DNA of 64,000 bases from Sulfuricystis multivorans (GTDB taxonomy: Bacteria; Pseudomonadota; Gammaproteobacteria; Burkholderiales; Rhodocyclaceae): the NCBI RefSeq assembly GCF_003966565.1, contig NZ_AP018718.1, forward strand, positions 248,001 to 312,000, written 5' to 3'. Shown piece by piece: positions 8,941 to 17,249 of the stretch. Below the pieces are notes generated by a model. It ran no database searches. It was not told the DNA's origin and worked only from the letters and a program-made list of their open reading frames with translations. Every line of letters begins with the position of its first letter. The stretch's first letter is position 1. A program made the position numbers and the translations under genes.

Positions 8941-10226
8941 CGCGCTTCTTCTTCCTGATGTTCGCGGTCGTGTCGGCACAGGCCGCCGACTGGCGCGCCG
9001 CGCTGATGCCCTGGCGCGGTATCGAAGCAGATTTCGCTCCGCTCTTGGCCGATGTCGCTTCGGCCCGCACGGTGCTGATCGGCGAGGCCACGCACGGAAC
9101 GCATGAATTTCTCGTCGAGCGCGCCCGCATCTCGCTGGCGCTGATCGAGCGCGCCGGCTTCGAAGCGGTGTTGATCGAAGCGCCCTGGGCGCCGTTGCTC
9201 GCCGTCGACGATTACGTGCGGGGTGCGCCGCTTTCCGCGCGGCAAGCGGTAGCAAAGGTCGAGGGCTTTCCGCGTTGGGTGGTGCACAATCCTCCGTTCA
9301 TCGACTTCATCGAAAGCTTGCGGCGTTCTTTTCGGCAGGTGCGGCTGCTCGGTTTCGACCTCTATAGCCTGCCCGAATCTGCCGAGGCGTTGATCGCCGC
9401 TTGGCAAGAACGAAGCCAGCCTGTAGAGGCGCAACGCGCCGCAGCGGATCTGCACTGTTTCTTCGACTATCGGGAGGAGCCGATGCTGTATGGGCTGATG
9501 GTCCAGACGCGCGCTGCCGAGCCCTGCGGTGCGGGTGCGCGCCGGCAAGCGGCGTTGTGGTCGATCGAGCTGGCCGAGAGCCAGAGCGAGGAATCCTTCC
9601 GGCTGCGATGGCATGCACAGACCGTGGTCGCAGCCGAAGACTATTACCGGGCGATCTATCGCGCCGGCGATTCCTCATGGAATCGCCGCGAACGGCATCT
9701 GCTCGCCATCATCGAAGGCATTCGCGAGCGAATCCTCGCGCAGGGCGGCCAGGGCAAGCTGGTCGTCTGGGCACACAACACGCATGTCGGCGATGCACGG
9801 GCCACCGCACAAGCGCATGCCGGCGAGCTGTCGCTCGGGCAGCTGCTGCGAGAGCGACATGGCGTTGACCAGGTTTTCCTGCTCGGCATGACCACCCGAC
9901 TCGGCACGGTGCGCGCGGCCGATCGCTGGGGCGGTAAAGACCGCATCAAACGCCTGCGGCCGGCGCGGCCGGGCAGTGTCAGCGCTGTTCTGGGACAGGC
10001 GAAAATGCCGGCGTTTTATTTGCGCTTGCGCGATGATCCGGCGGTGCATCAGACTTTCTCGCGTCCCATGCCCGATCGGGCGATCGGGGTCGTCTATACG
10101 CCGGCGACGGAACGGCGCGATCATTATTTCGAGGTGCGACTGAGCGAACAGTTCGACGCCGTGCTTCATCTCGATGCGACCCACGCCCTCGAACCCTTAC
10201 CGCAACTTGCCAGCGAGGAAAAATGA
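8922..10226 (+). CDS. Secreted erythromycin-esterase-like protein
   Basis: A 434-residue protein with an N-terminal signal-like segment ending near AQAA at about residue 22. The erythromycin esterase/succinoglycan-biosynthesis family motifs are visible: GEATHGTHEF from residue 54, FDLYSLPESAEA, and WAHNTHVGDA. The catalytic-type His/Glu residues in these motifs are retained. Most members of this family have no proven macrolide substrate, so antibiotic resistance should not be assumed. It overlaps oxyR by 19 bp and the caspase gene by 4 bp (ATGA), suggesting an oxyR-led operon. Confidence 0.85.
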   Translation: MHAGTLTRFFFLMFAVVSAQAADWRAALMPWRGIEADFAPLLADVASARTVLIGEATHGTHEFLVERARISLALIERAGFEAVLIEAPWAPLLAVDDYVRGAPLSARQAVAKVEGFPRWVVHNPPFIDFIESLRRSFRQVRLLGFDLYSLPESAEALIAAWQERSQPVEAQRAAADLHCFFDYREEPMLYGLMVQTRAAEPCGAGARRQAALWSIELAESQSEESFRLRWHAQTVVAAEDYYRAIYRAGDSSWNRRERHLLAIIEGIRERILAQGGQGKLVVWAHNTHVGDARATAQAHAGELSLGQLLRERHGVDQVFLLGMTTRLGTVRAADRWGGKDRIKRLRPARPGSVSAVLGQAKMPAFYLRLRDDPAVHQTFSRPMPDRAIGVVYTPATERRDHYFEVRLSEQFDAVLHLDATHALEPLPQLASEEK

Positions 10227-11905
10227 ACGAGCGTCGTCGTTTCTTGCAATCCATGGCCGCGCTACCACTTCTTGTGGGCTTGCCTTCGGCGCATGCAGCG
10301 AAGGCGAGGACGGCGCTGGTGATTGGTAACGCTGCCTATCGGAATGCCCCGCTCGTCAATCCACGCCATGACGCGCAAGCGATGCATGGGCTGTTGCAAT
10401 CTGCCGGCTTTACCGCCGAGTTGCTACTCGACGCATCGCGGCAGGCGATGCTCGCCGCGATCGAACGCTTCGGCCGCGCTGCGCTTGCCGGCGGTGAATT
10501 GGCGCTATTTTATTTCGCCGGCCATGGCGCACAGCTCGACTGGCGCAATTACCTGCTGCCCGTCGATGCGCAGATCGCCTCGAGCGAGGCGCTCAAGAAT
10601 CAATGCATCGACCTGGGCGTCGTGCTCGACTGGCTGGCCAGCGCGCGCAAGGCGCATCCCACGCAATCGTTTTTGATCTTCCTCGACGCCTGTCGAGACG
10701 ATCCCTTTGGCGGTTCCTTTCGTCCCAGCGCCAAGGGTTTGAGCCAATTCGATGCGCCGAGCGGCAGTCTGCTTGCCTATGCGACTGCCCCGGGCGCTAC
10801 CGCTGCCGACGGCGAAGGCAACAACGGTCTTTACACCGGTCATCTGATTCGTGAATTGGGCCAAACCGATGTGCCGCTCGAGGCCGCGCTCAAGCGGGTT
10901 CGTCTCAACGTGCGGTTGTCTTCGAACGGTGCGCAGATTCCATGGGAATCGACCTCTCTCGAAAAAGAGGTCTTCATCATGCGCGACGGCAGCAGATTGA
11001 GCGAAGAGGACATCGAAAGGCGCCTTGCCGCCGAGCTCGAGCAATGGCAGCGCATCAAGACCTCGAAACGTCCGGAAGATTGGATCGACTTCTTGCGCGC
11101 CTGGCCAGGCGGTCGTTTCGCCGAAATTGCCCAGACGCGACTCGATCGACTGCTCGCCGAGAAAGCGACTGCTGCAACGGCATCTTCATCCATTGCACCC
11201 TCGGCCCAGACGCCACCAAGCGCTACTTCGGCAAACGACTCGACCGTCATTCCAGAGTCTTCCGACGATGGCCAAAAAGTCGGCATTCGAATTCCGCCAC
11301 AGGTGCTGGCGGTGATGCGACAGGACAACCCTTACTCGGCAGGCCGCTATCCCCTCGGCCGCAGATTCAGCGTCGACGACGTCGCTGTTTTCCGCGACAG
11401 CGACATCCTCACGGGCATCGAGGAGGGCCGCCGTCGATTGCGCGTCACCCGGGTCGATGAGGAAAACGATCGCGTCGAAATCAATGGTGGCCGTTTGCTG
11501 CTCGACAGTCTCGGCAACGTGGTCGAAAACCAGCGCTTCGTGGCACTGGCACCGATCGCCATCTATCCCGCCGAGTTACAGGTCGGCAAACGCTGGACGT
11601 TGGCCTATTTGACCCAGGGCAAGGGCCAGAACAAGGATATGGAATTCTCCAATCAGATGTCTGCGCGCATCGACCGGCGCGAATGGGTCGAAACCCCGGC
11701 TGGCCGTTTCAATGCTTTCGTGATCGAAACGCAGGGTTGGTCGCGCACCAGCCGTGGCCAGATCGAATTGAAGTTCACCTACTGGGTGGTGCCAGGATTG
11801 AATTTCCTGGTGCGCGAAGAACGCATTCGGCGCAACCCGCGCCAGTTACTCGAAACACGCCGCAGCGAATTGATCGCGATCCGTCAGCAGACGACTGGCT
11901 TGTGA
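10223..11905 (+). CDS. Tat-exported caspase-like (C14) peptidase
   Basis: A 560-residue protein starting with a twin-arginine-like signal (NERRRFLQSMAALPLLVGLP). Export to the periplasm is therefore likely. Residues about 28-250 are a caspase/metacaspase fold with His101 in FYFAGHGAQ and Cys157 in FLDACRDDPF, so the catalytic dyad is intact. A linker rich in Ala/Thr/Ser follows (about 310-345). A C-terminal domain of about 200 residues (VPGLNFLVREERIRR near the end) is of unknown function. The ATGA overlap with the esterase-like gene indicates coupling. The substrate is unknown. Confidence 0.85.
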   Translation: MNERRRFLQSMAALPLLVGLPSAHAAKARTALVIGNAAYRNAPLVNPRHDAQAMHGLLQSAGFTAELLLDASRQAMLAAIERFGRAALAGGELALFYFAGHGAQLDWRNYLLPVDAQIASSEALKNQCIDLGVVLDWLASARKAHPTQSFLIFLDACRDDPFGGSFRPSAKGLSQFDAPSGSLLAYATAPGATAADGEGNNGLYTGHLIRELGQTDVPLEAALKRVRLNVRLSSNGAQIPWESTSLEKEVFIMRDGSRLSEEDIERRLAAELEQWQRIKTSKRPEDWIDFLRAWPGGRFAEIAQTRLDRLLAEKATAATASSSIAPSAQTPPSATSANDSTVIPESSDDGQKVGIRIPPQVLAVMRQDNPYSAGRYPLGRRFSVDDVAVFRDSDILTGIEEGRRRLRVTRVDEENDRVEINGGRLLLDSLGNVVENQRFVALAPIAIYPAELQVGKRWTLAYLTQGKGQNKDMEFSNQMSARIDRREWVETPAGRFNAFVIETQGWSRTSRGQIELKFTYWVVPGLNFLVREERIRRNPRQLLETRRSELIAIRQQTTGL

Positions 11906-11941
11906 TGTTTTTTGGCTATCGGAGCGATTGAAAGAAATCCT
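11905..11941 (+). promoter_or_regulatory. Weak candidate OxyR site upstream of dps
   Basis: The pattern is ATGT-N7-CTAT-N7-ATTG-N7-TCCT, matching 10 of 16 bases of the four-part OxyR consensus (ATAG/CTAT repeats at 11-bp steps). The central two elements match best. It lies about 60-100 bp upstream of dps and starts at the caspase gene's stop codon. Confidence 0.3.
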
Positions 11942-11970
11942 TGGGCATCGTGCGCCTGCCTGACCATAAT
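11941..11970 (+). promoter_or_regulatory. Putative dps promoter
   Basis: TTGGGC and CATAAT are separated by 18 bp, about 30 bp upstream of the dps ATG. Both hexamers deviate from consensus, consistent with an activator-dependent promoter. This is inferred from sequence only. Confidence 0.35.
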
Positions 11971-12001
11971 GTCACTACTGACCGTTACCAAGGAGGATGA
12001 C

Positions 12002-12490
12002 ATGAAAAACCGCAAACCCGTGACCATCGACATCGGCATTTCGGACAAGGATCGCAAAGCGATCGCCGAGGGGTTGTCGCGTCTGCTCGCCGACAGCTAC
12101 ACGCTGTATCTGATGACGCACAATTTCCACTGGAACGTCACCGGGCCGATGTTCAACACCCTGCACCTGATGTTCATGCAGCAATACACCGAGCAGTGGA
12201 ACGCGCTCGACATGATCGCCGAACGCATCCGCGCGCTCGGCCATCCCGCGCCGGGTACCTACAAGGAGTTCGCCAAGCTGGCGTCGATCGAGGAGGTGAC
12301 GGGCGTACCGAAGGCGATGGAGATGGTGCGACTGCTCGTCGCTGCTCAGGAAGCCACCGCGCGCACCGCGCGCAGCCTCGTCCCGCTGCTCGAAAAGGCC
12401 AACGACCAGCCGACGCTGGATCTCATCACCCAGCGGCTGGAAGTGCATGAGAAGACAGCCTGGATGCTGAGGAGCCTGCTCGAAGAGTGA
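12002..12490 (+). CDS. dps: Dps ferritin-like DNA-protection protein
   Basis: A 162-residue Dps/bacterioferritin-comigratory family protein, which forms a dodecamer that oxidises and stores iron and shields DNA during oxidative stress. Inter-subunit ferroxidase-centre residues are visible: His40/His43 region in [11 protein letters not shown] and Asp70/Glu74 in [15 protein letters not shown]. The ATG at 12002 is fixed by a strong AAGGAGG 7 bases upstream. A longer reading frame back to 11912 has no such signal. Proximity to oxyR suggests peroxide control. Confidence 0.93.
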   Translation: MKNRKPVTIDIGISDKDRKAIAEGLSRLLADSYTLYLMTHNFHWNVTGPMFNTLHLMFMQQYTEQWNALDMIAERIRALGHPAPGTYKEFAKLASIEEVTGVPKAMEMVRLLVAAQEATARTARSLVPLLEKANDQPTLDLITQRLEVHEKTAWMLRSLLEE

Positions 12491-12837
12491 CATGCTTTAC
12501 CACCTATCAGCTGTCGATCGAAATCCGCCGCCCAGTGCGGGTGGCGATCGGCCGGTTCGGGAACTTCGACTTCCCGGCCGGCCGTTACGTTTATACCGGT
12601 TCGGCGCGGCGCAACCTCGAAGCGCGCATCGCCCGCCACTTGCGACGGCAGAAGAGTTTGCGCTGGCACATCGACTGGCTGCTTGCCGCGCCCGGTGTGT
12701 CGATCACCGCGGTGCAACGCTTTGATGAGGAGGAATGCGTGCTCAATCAGGCGAGCGCCGGTGTCATCGTCGTGCCCGGCTTTGGCGCGTCGGATTGCCG
12801 CGCCGGCTGCGGCAGCCATCTCAAGTTTCTGGGCTGA
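12487..12837 (+). CDS. DUF123 GIY-YIG-type protein
   Basis: A 116-residue member of the DUF123 group, which is related to GIY-YIG nucleases. Hallmarks are [32 protein letters not shown], given here in sense as several short motifs ([35 protein letters not shown]). The cellular role is unknown. The GTG start at 12487 overlaps the dps stop, so it is probably co-translated. Its 3' end overlaps the convergent hydrolase gene by 17 bp. Confidence 0.8.
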   Translation: MTCFTTYQLSIEIRRPVRVAIGRFGNFDFPAGRYVYTGSARRNLEARIARHLRRQKSLRWHIDWLLAAPGVSITAVQRFDEEECVLNQASAGVIVVPGFGASDCRAGCGSHLKFLG

Positions 12838-13654
12838 AGCGGGCGACGAGCCAGTCGATGAGCTCCTGTGCCGGCCTGTGCCAATCGGCTTCGAGCATCA
12901 GGCCGTGGCCCATGCCGCGGTAGATGACCGGTTCGACGCCATAGCTCTTGGCGGTCAGCGCCACCAATGACGCCGGAATTATGGCGTCCTGCGCGGCACC
13001 GACGATGCGCAGGCTGTCGCGACCGCCGGCCAGGTGTTCCAGCACCTGCTGCGGGTGTGGCAGGTTGAACAGCATCATGTCCCAGATCGCGCGGTGCGAT
13101 TCGGGCTGGGCAAGGCGGTAGTAGCGCGCCAGATCTGCGCGCGAGACGGCTTGCGCGAACAGCGCGTTCTTCACGGTGTCGAGGGCGACGTGGCGGCCAG
13201 CGAGCAGGCGGTTGAGATCGATGAGCAGCCCCGGCTGGCTGAGGAACATGCCGAAAGCCGCGGCACTGAGCCCCTGCGGCGGCACCGAGCACATCAGCAC
13301 CGCCGCGGGGGCCGTGTGCCGTTCGAGATATTTCTGCACGACGAAGCCGCCCATCGAATGACCGATCAGCACCGGCGGCGCGCGTAAGGAGGCGACCGCC
13401 TCGGCGACGTCATTGACGTAATCGTCGATCGAGTAGCTGTCGAGCTGTTCGCGGCGCCGGCTTTTGCCATGGCCCGAGAAGCTCAGCGCGTGATTCTCGA
13501 AACCGGCGGCGGCGAAGAAGGGCTGGTAATGCTCCCAGCACCAGGCAGCGGTGTAGGCGCCATGCAGGAAAAGCAGCGGTGGGACGCCGTGCCGAGGGCT
13601 CTGCGGCGGGTAGGAGAGGACTTCGAGGGTGTCGTGCGGATGTCGATTTGGCAT
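12821..13654 (-). CDS. Alpha/beta hydrolase
   Basis: A 277-residue alpha/beta hydrolase. An oxyanion-type HG follows a hydrophobic strand (LLFLHGAYTAAWCW, residues 27-40). The nucleophile elbow is GHSMGG with Ser100, and a late MGHGLMLE supplies the likely catalytic His. There is no signal peptide, so it is cytoplasmic. The substrate cannot be assigned; the family includes esterases and lipases. It converges on the DUF123 gene, with a 17-bp overlap. Confidence 0.85.
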   Translation of the reverse strand: MPNRHPHDTLEVLSYPPQSPRHGVPPLLFLHGAYTAAWCWEHYQPFFAAAGFENHALSFSGHGKSRRREQLDSYSIDDYVNDVAEAVASLRAPPVLIGHSMGGFVVQKYLERHTAPAAVLMCSVPPQGLSAAAFGMFLSQPGLLIDLNRLLAGRHVALDTVKNALFAQAVSRADLARYYRLAQPESHRAIWDMMLFNLPHPQQVLEHLAGGRDSLRIVGAAQDAIIPASLVALTAKSYGVEPVIYRGMGHGLMLEADWHRPAQELIDWLVARFSPET

Positions 13655-13684
13655 CGCCGCATTTTAGGCTCCAAGCACTCGGGA

Positions 13685-13708
13685 TGCCGTCCCGCCAGCG
13701 CCGAATTT
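13685..13708 (-). repeat. 24-bp dispersed repeat, copy 3 (at a stop codon)
   Basis: This copy lies in the 53-bp gap between the HD-GYP-like and hydrolase genes and begins on the last base of the TGA stop of the former (13710-13708). Base 4 is T and the centre is GCGG. With copy 1 it is one of two copies not coding for protein. Confidence 0.85.
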
Positions 13709-14727
13709 CAGGCCATTTCCGCCAGCGCCCAGATCGCGCGCCAGTAGGCAGGGGGGATCGTGATGCCCTTCAGCGTCGTGAAGTCGCGGATCGCAGTGTG
13801 CGCACGGCGTGTGTCGCGTCGCACCGGGTCACGCAGCAGCCGGCCGTGCACGCCGAGGATCGCGACGACCCGGCGCGGCAGCGCCATGCCGGAAGGCATG
13901 TCGACGACCAGCGCGGTTTCACGGTTGGCCAGTCGGACGGCGGTGCCGGGCGGACAGATGCCCGTGAGCCGGCGCAGCGCTTCGATGAGGCGTGCGTCGA
14001 ACTGCTGCCGGAGGCGCGAGAGCAGCCAGTGCAGCGCGGCACGCGGCGTCTTGGCGCTGCGCAGCAAGCGTTGCGGCGCGACGAGCGCATACCAGACGTC
14101 GACCAGCTTGAGGATGCGCGCTTCGAGGCAGATCTCGTCGCCGGCGAGCGCCGCGGGATAGCCGCTGCCGTCGAGCGCCTCGTGATGCTGGAGGACGGCT
14201 TCGATCCAGGCGAGATCGGCGCCCGGCGACTCGCGCAGCAGTTCGGCGGCGAGCTGCGGATGGCGCGTGAGCGTGATGCGTTGGGCATCGCTAGGAATCG
14301 CGTGAGGGGCGACGAGATCGTCCTGCAAATCGAGGCTGGGCAGGTTCATGAACAGCGCGGCCTTGGCCACCGTATGCTGTCTGCGCGCATCGAGCCGGGT
14401 CGCCCGGCCCAAGTGGATGCCGAGTACCGCGGCGCTGAAGGCGTGGCGCAGCGACGGGCTGGCAAAGGGCAGGTACGGCGCCATGCCGAGGCAGACGGCC
14501 GGGGCGCGCTCGACGAGGCCGACGAGCTCAGCCGCCAACGTCGAGAAACGGATCACGTCCTCGACCCGGCAGGCCCAATGTTCGATCACCTCGACATAAG
14601 CCGTGGCGATGGCGGCGAGCCGTTCGCAAGGCGCGGCGCGCTCGGACGCGATCGGCGTCGGACGGGCGAGCGTGTTGGCGTAGGCGGTGCCGAAAGATTC
14701 GGCAAAGGCGAGGGCGGATGCAGACAT
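13708..14727 (-). CDS. Degenerate HD-GYP-like protein
   Basis: A 339-residue protein related to HD-GYP c-di-GMP phosphodiesterases. The second half of the signature is kept (HHEALDGSGYP, residues 181-191, and RHPQLAAELL near 155). The metal-binding HD itself is replaced: the stretch where LLHDIGK is expected reads FMNLPSLD (126-133). Loss of this His-Asp pair suggests an inactive or sensory domain; this is inference. There is no membrane segment. The dispersed-repeat copy follows directly at its stop codon. Confidence 0.75.
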   Translation of the reverse strand: MSASALAFAESFGTAYANTLARPTPIASERAAPCERLAAIATAYVEVIEHWACRVEDVIRFSTLAAELVGLVERAPAVCLGMAPYLPFASPSLRHAFSAAVLGIHLGRATRLDARRQHTVAKAALFMNLPSLDLQDDLVAPHAIPSDAQRITLTRHPQLAAELLRESPGADLAWIEAVLQHHEALDGSGYPAALAGDEICLEARILKLVDVWYALVAPQRLLRSAKTPRAALHWLLSRLRQQFDARLIEALRRLTGICPPGTAVRLANRETALVVDMPSGMALPRRVVAILGVHGRLLRDPVRRDTRRAHTAIRDFTTLKGITIPPAYWRAIWALAEMA

Positions 14728-14822
14728 GACCGAGCATCTGCAACAATCTTGCCAGGGGCCGACGGGATGTTTTTTCGAGCGAGACCGGCAGCATCGGCGG
14801 GCTCGTCGGCAAGATCTGCCGG

Positions 14823-15287
14823 CTATTTGCTCGAACGTGCCGTGTCAATAGCGCCGACTTTCTGCAGCGCTTCTTCGGGTGTGAGAATGGAAAACAGCCC
14901 ACGAAGCCGCTGCCGCCGCTTGAGCTTCAGCAGCAGCTTGTCGGCGGTGACGAGCCACTGCGCCTGGCCGTCGCGAGCGAGTTCGAGGAATTTCTGGTCG
15001 TCTTGGTCACGGCAGCGCGGCAAAGGTGCGGCTTTCTGCGGCACCGCGTCGACGCTTTCGGCTTGGGCAAGATAGGCCGTATAGGCGGCCTCCTGTGCAG
15101 CGGTGGCGAGCGCAAACAGCGGATAGCCGAGCACGCGCTTGAATTCGGCCAGACAGGGGGCGTTGGTCAGCGCAACCCAGCGACCAGATACGACTTCGCC
15201 CCACAAGGTGGCGAGGCGGCTGTCGGCAAAGACGAAAATGGAAATCAGCACGTTCGTGTCGAATACTACGCGAATGGCTGTGCTCAT
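14823..15287 (-). CDS. PIN-domain protein, orphan toxin-like
   Basis: A 154-residue PIN-fold ribonuclease-like protein of the type annotated as a putative toxin. Acidic active-site residues are visible: Asp10 in VFDTNVLIS, Glu48 in CLAEFKRVL, Asp94/96/97 in RDQDDQKFLELA and Asp116 in TADK. No small antitoxin gene is visible on either side: phaC lies upstream on the same strand and the gap is only about 110 bp. Its extreme C-terminus (KVGAIDTA, 143-150) is encoded by a diverged dispersed-repeat copy. Confidence 0.82.
   Translation of the reverse strand: MSTAIRVVFDTNVLISIFVFADSRLATLWGEVVSGRWVALTNAPCLAEFKRVLGYPLFALATAAQEAAYTAYLAQAESVDAVPQKAAPLPRCRDQDDQKFLELARDGQAQWLVTADKLLLKLKRRQRLRGLFSILTPEEALQKVGAIDTARSSK
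14838..14861 (-). repeat. 24-bp dispersed repeat, copy 4 (diverged, in PIN gene)
   Basis: The left part of the element (AAAGTCGGCGCT) and the right part (ACGGCA) are intact. The middle reads ATTGAC instead of the GGCGGG found in the commonest copies. It is the most diverged copy together with 34368. It encodes KVGAIDTA in sense, four residues before the protein end. Confidence 0.65.
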
Positions 15288-15399
15288 ACGCTAGGGCACC
15301 TCGACAAACCTGCTGCACGACCCGATTGCTGCGTTGGGCGGTGCTCGCTCCCTCGCCTAACTCGTATGTCTCGGTCGCTGCGCTCAGTCCGCCTTGCAC
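15288..15399. other. Intergenic region, repeat-like but single copy here
   Basis: The 112-bp gap between phaC and the PIN gene contains GC-rich stretches such as TTGCTGCGTTGGGCGGTGCT and GGTCGCTGCGCTCAGTCCGC. These look like the clustered, structured intergenic repeats seen in many betaproteobacteria. Only one copy occurs in the window, so repetition cannot be shown. I see no clean terminator with a T-run. Confidence 0.25.
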
Positions 15400-17244
15400 T
15401 CAGGCCGCTCGCGACGGTTTTTCGCGGTGCCCGCCTTGCTGGTCGAGGCGGAACTTGACGTAGGAGCCCGGCGCATCCTCGATCACGCCGAGCTTGCCTT
15501 TCGCCGGATCACGCGCTGGCACCTGCTCGTCGTTCAGCGACGTGACCCAGGTTTGCCAGTCGGTCCACCACGAGCCGGGATGCTGCTTTGCACCTTCGAA
15601 CCATTGCTCGGACGTCTCCGGCAGCGTCTTGGCCGGGTTGGTCCAGTAGCCATACTTGTTGGCGGCAGGCGGGTTGACGATGCCGGCGATGTGACCGGAA
15701 CCGCCGAGCACGAAGCGCACCGGGCCGGAAAAGAGCTTGGCGCCGAGATAGGTGCTCTGCCAGGGGGCGATGTGGTCCTCGATGGTCGAGATGAAATAGG
15801 CGGGGTTCTTGATCTTGCGCAAATCGATCGGCACATCGTCGAGCACGATCCCGCCCGGCTCCTTGAGCAGGTTCTTCATGTACATGTTGCGTAGATAAAA
15901 GCTGTGCATCGCCGCCGGCATGCGCGTGGAATCGGAGTTCCAGTAGAGCAGATCGAACGGGAACGGGTCCTTGCCGAGCAGATAGTTGTTGACGACGAAA
16001 GACCAGATCAGGTCGTTGGCGCGCAGCATGTTGAAGGTGGTGGCCATCTCGCTGCCTTCGAGATAACCGCGGCTCTTCATCTTTTCTTCGAGCTTGGCCA
16101 CCTGTTGCTCGTCGATGAACACACCCAGCTCGCCGGGGATCGAGAAGTCGAGCATCGTCGTGAAGAAGGTCGTCGAGGCCAGCCGCTTGTCCTTCTTGGC
16201 GGCAAGGTAAGCCGCCGTGGTGCCGAGCAGCGTGCCGCCGAGACAGTAGCCGACGGCATTGAGCTCTTTCTCGCCGGTCTGCTCGCAGACCTTGTCGATC
16301 GCCGTCACCGCGGCCTCGAGGAGGTAATCCTCGAAACTCTTCTCAGCGAGCCGCGCATCCGGATTGACCCAGGAGATGCAGAACACCGTGTGACCTTGGT
16401 CGAGAGCCCACTTGATGAAGGAGTTCTTCTCGCGCAGATCGAGGATGTAATACTTGTTGATCCACGGCGGCACGATCAACAGCGGGCGCTTGTATTGCGT
16501 CTTGGTGGTCGGATTGAATTGCAGCAGTTGCATCAGGTCGTTCTGGAACACCACCTTGCCCGGCGTCGTGGCGATGTTCTTGCCGAGTTCGAAGGCCGTG
16601 GTATCGGTCATCTTGACGCGCAGCTGGCCGTCGCCCGCCTCGATGTCGCGCAACAGATTGTTCAAGCCCTTGATCAGGTTCTGGCCATGTGTGCGCACCG
16701 TTTCGCGGAACACTTCCGGATTGGTATGCACGAAGTTGGTCGGCGAGAGGGCATCGACGAACTGGCGCGTGAAGAAGTTCACCTTCTCCTGGGTGTGAGG
16801 ATCGAGGCCCTGCACGCAGCAGACGGTATCGTGGATGTGGCGCGCGGTGATCAGATATGACTGCTTGATGAAGTCGAACAGGAAGTGCTCCTCCCACTGC
16901 TCGTCCTTGAAGCGCTTGTCGCCTTTCGGCGGCGTGGCGACCGGCGGCGTGTGCATGCCCATGAAGCGCAGCATCGAATGCTGCCAGAGCGAGAAGTAAT
17001 CCCAGACCAGATTCATCTGCGCCTGTGCCAGGCGATAGGGATTGGCGAGCAGCTTGGCCATCAGCTCCATGAACGCCTGTGCGACACCGAGCTCGTCCTG
17101 CGGCGGCACGATGCCTTTCTTGAGCTGGCGTTTGACATGCTGGTTGAGCAGTTTCGCGGCGCGTTCGGCGACCTCGGCGTAGGTCTTGGCGATTTCCTGC
17201 GGATCGGGCAGGGCGGGCTTTTCGGTTTCCTGGGTCGTGCTCAT
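15400..17244 (-). CDS. phaC: Class I polyhydroxyalkanoate synthase
   Basis: A 614-residue class I PHA synthase, which polymerises short-chain (R)-hydroxyacyl-CoA into storage granules. The catalytic triad is visible as Cys334 in the lipase-like box GYCLGG, Asp490 in EDHIAPW and His518 in GSGHIAG. The spacing matches the family. The ATG at 17244 has AGGAG 8 bases upstream, while a GTG at 17253 overlaps that signal and is unlikely. Its substrate could come from the acetyl-CoA acetyltransferase at 20102. No phaA/phaB or phasin gene is adjacent. Confidence 0.95.
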   Translation of the reverse strand: MSTTQETEKPALPDPQEIAKTYAEVAERAAKLLNQHVKRQLKKGIVPPQDELGVAQAFMELMAKLLANPYRLAQAQMNLVWDYFSLWQHSMLRFMGMHTPPVATPPKGDKRFKDEQWEEHFLFDFIKQSYLITARHIHDTVCCVQGLDPHTQEKVNFFTRQFVDALSPTNFVHTNPEVFRETVRTHGQNLIKGLNNLLRDIEAGDGQLRVKMTDTTAFELGKNIATTPGKVVFQNDLMQLLQFNPTTKTQYKRPLLIVPPWINKYYILDLREKNSFIKWALDQGHTVFCISWVNPDARLAEKSFEDYLLEAAVTAIDKVCEQTGEKELNAVGYCLGGTLLGTTAAYLAAKKDKRLASTTFFTTMLDFSIPGELGVFIDEQQVAKLEEKMKSRGYLEGSEMATTFNMLRANDLIWSFVVNNYLLGKDPFPFDLLYWNSDSTRMPAAMHSFYLRNMYMKNLLKEPGGIVLDDVPIDLRKIKNPAYFISTIEDHIAPWQSTYLGAKLFSGPVRFVLGGSGHIAGIVNPPAANKYGYWTNPAKTLPETSEQWFEGAKQHPGSWWTDWQTWVTSLNDEQVPARDPAKGKLGVIEDAPGSYVKFRLDQQGGHREKPSRAA

Positions 17245-17249
17245 GTCTC

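Noticed and set aside
8922-10226. Possible macrolide resistance gene
   Set aside because: Erythromycin-esterase-like proteins are a broad family; nothing in the sequence shows macrolide hydrolysis.
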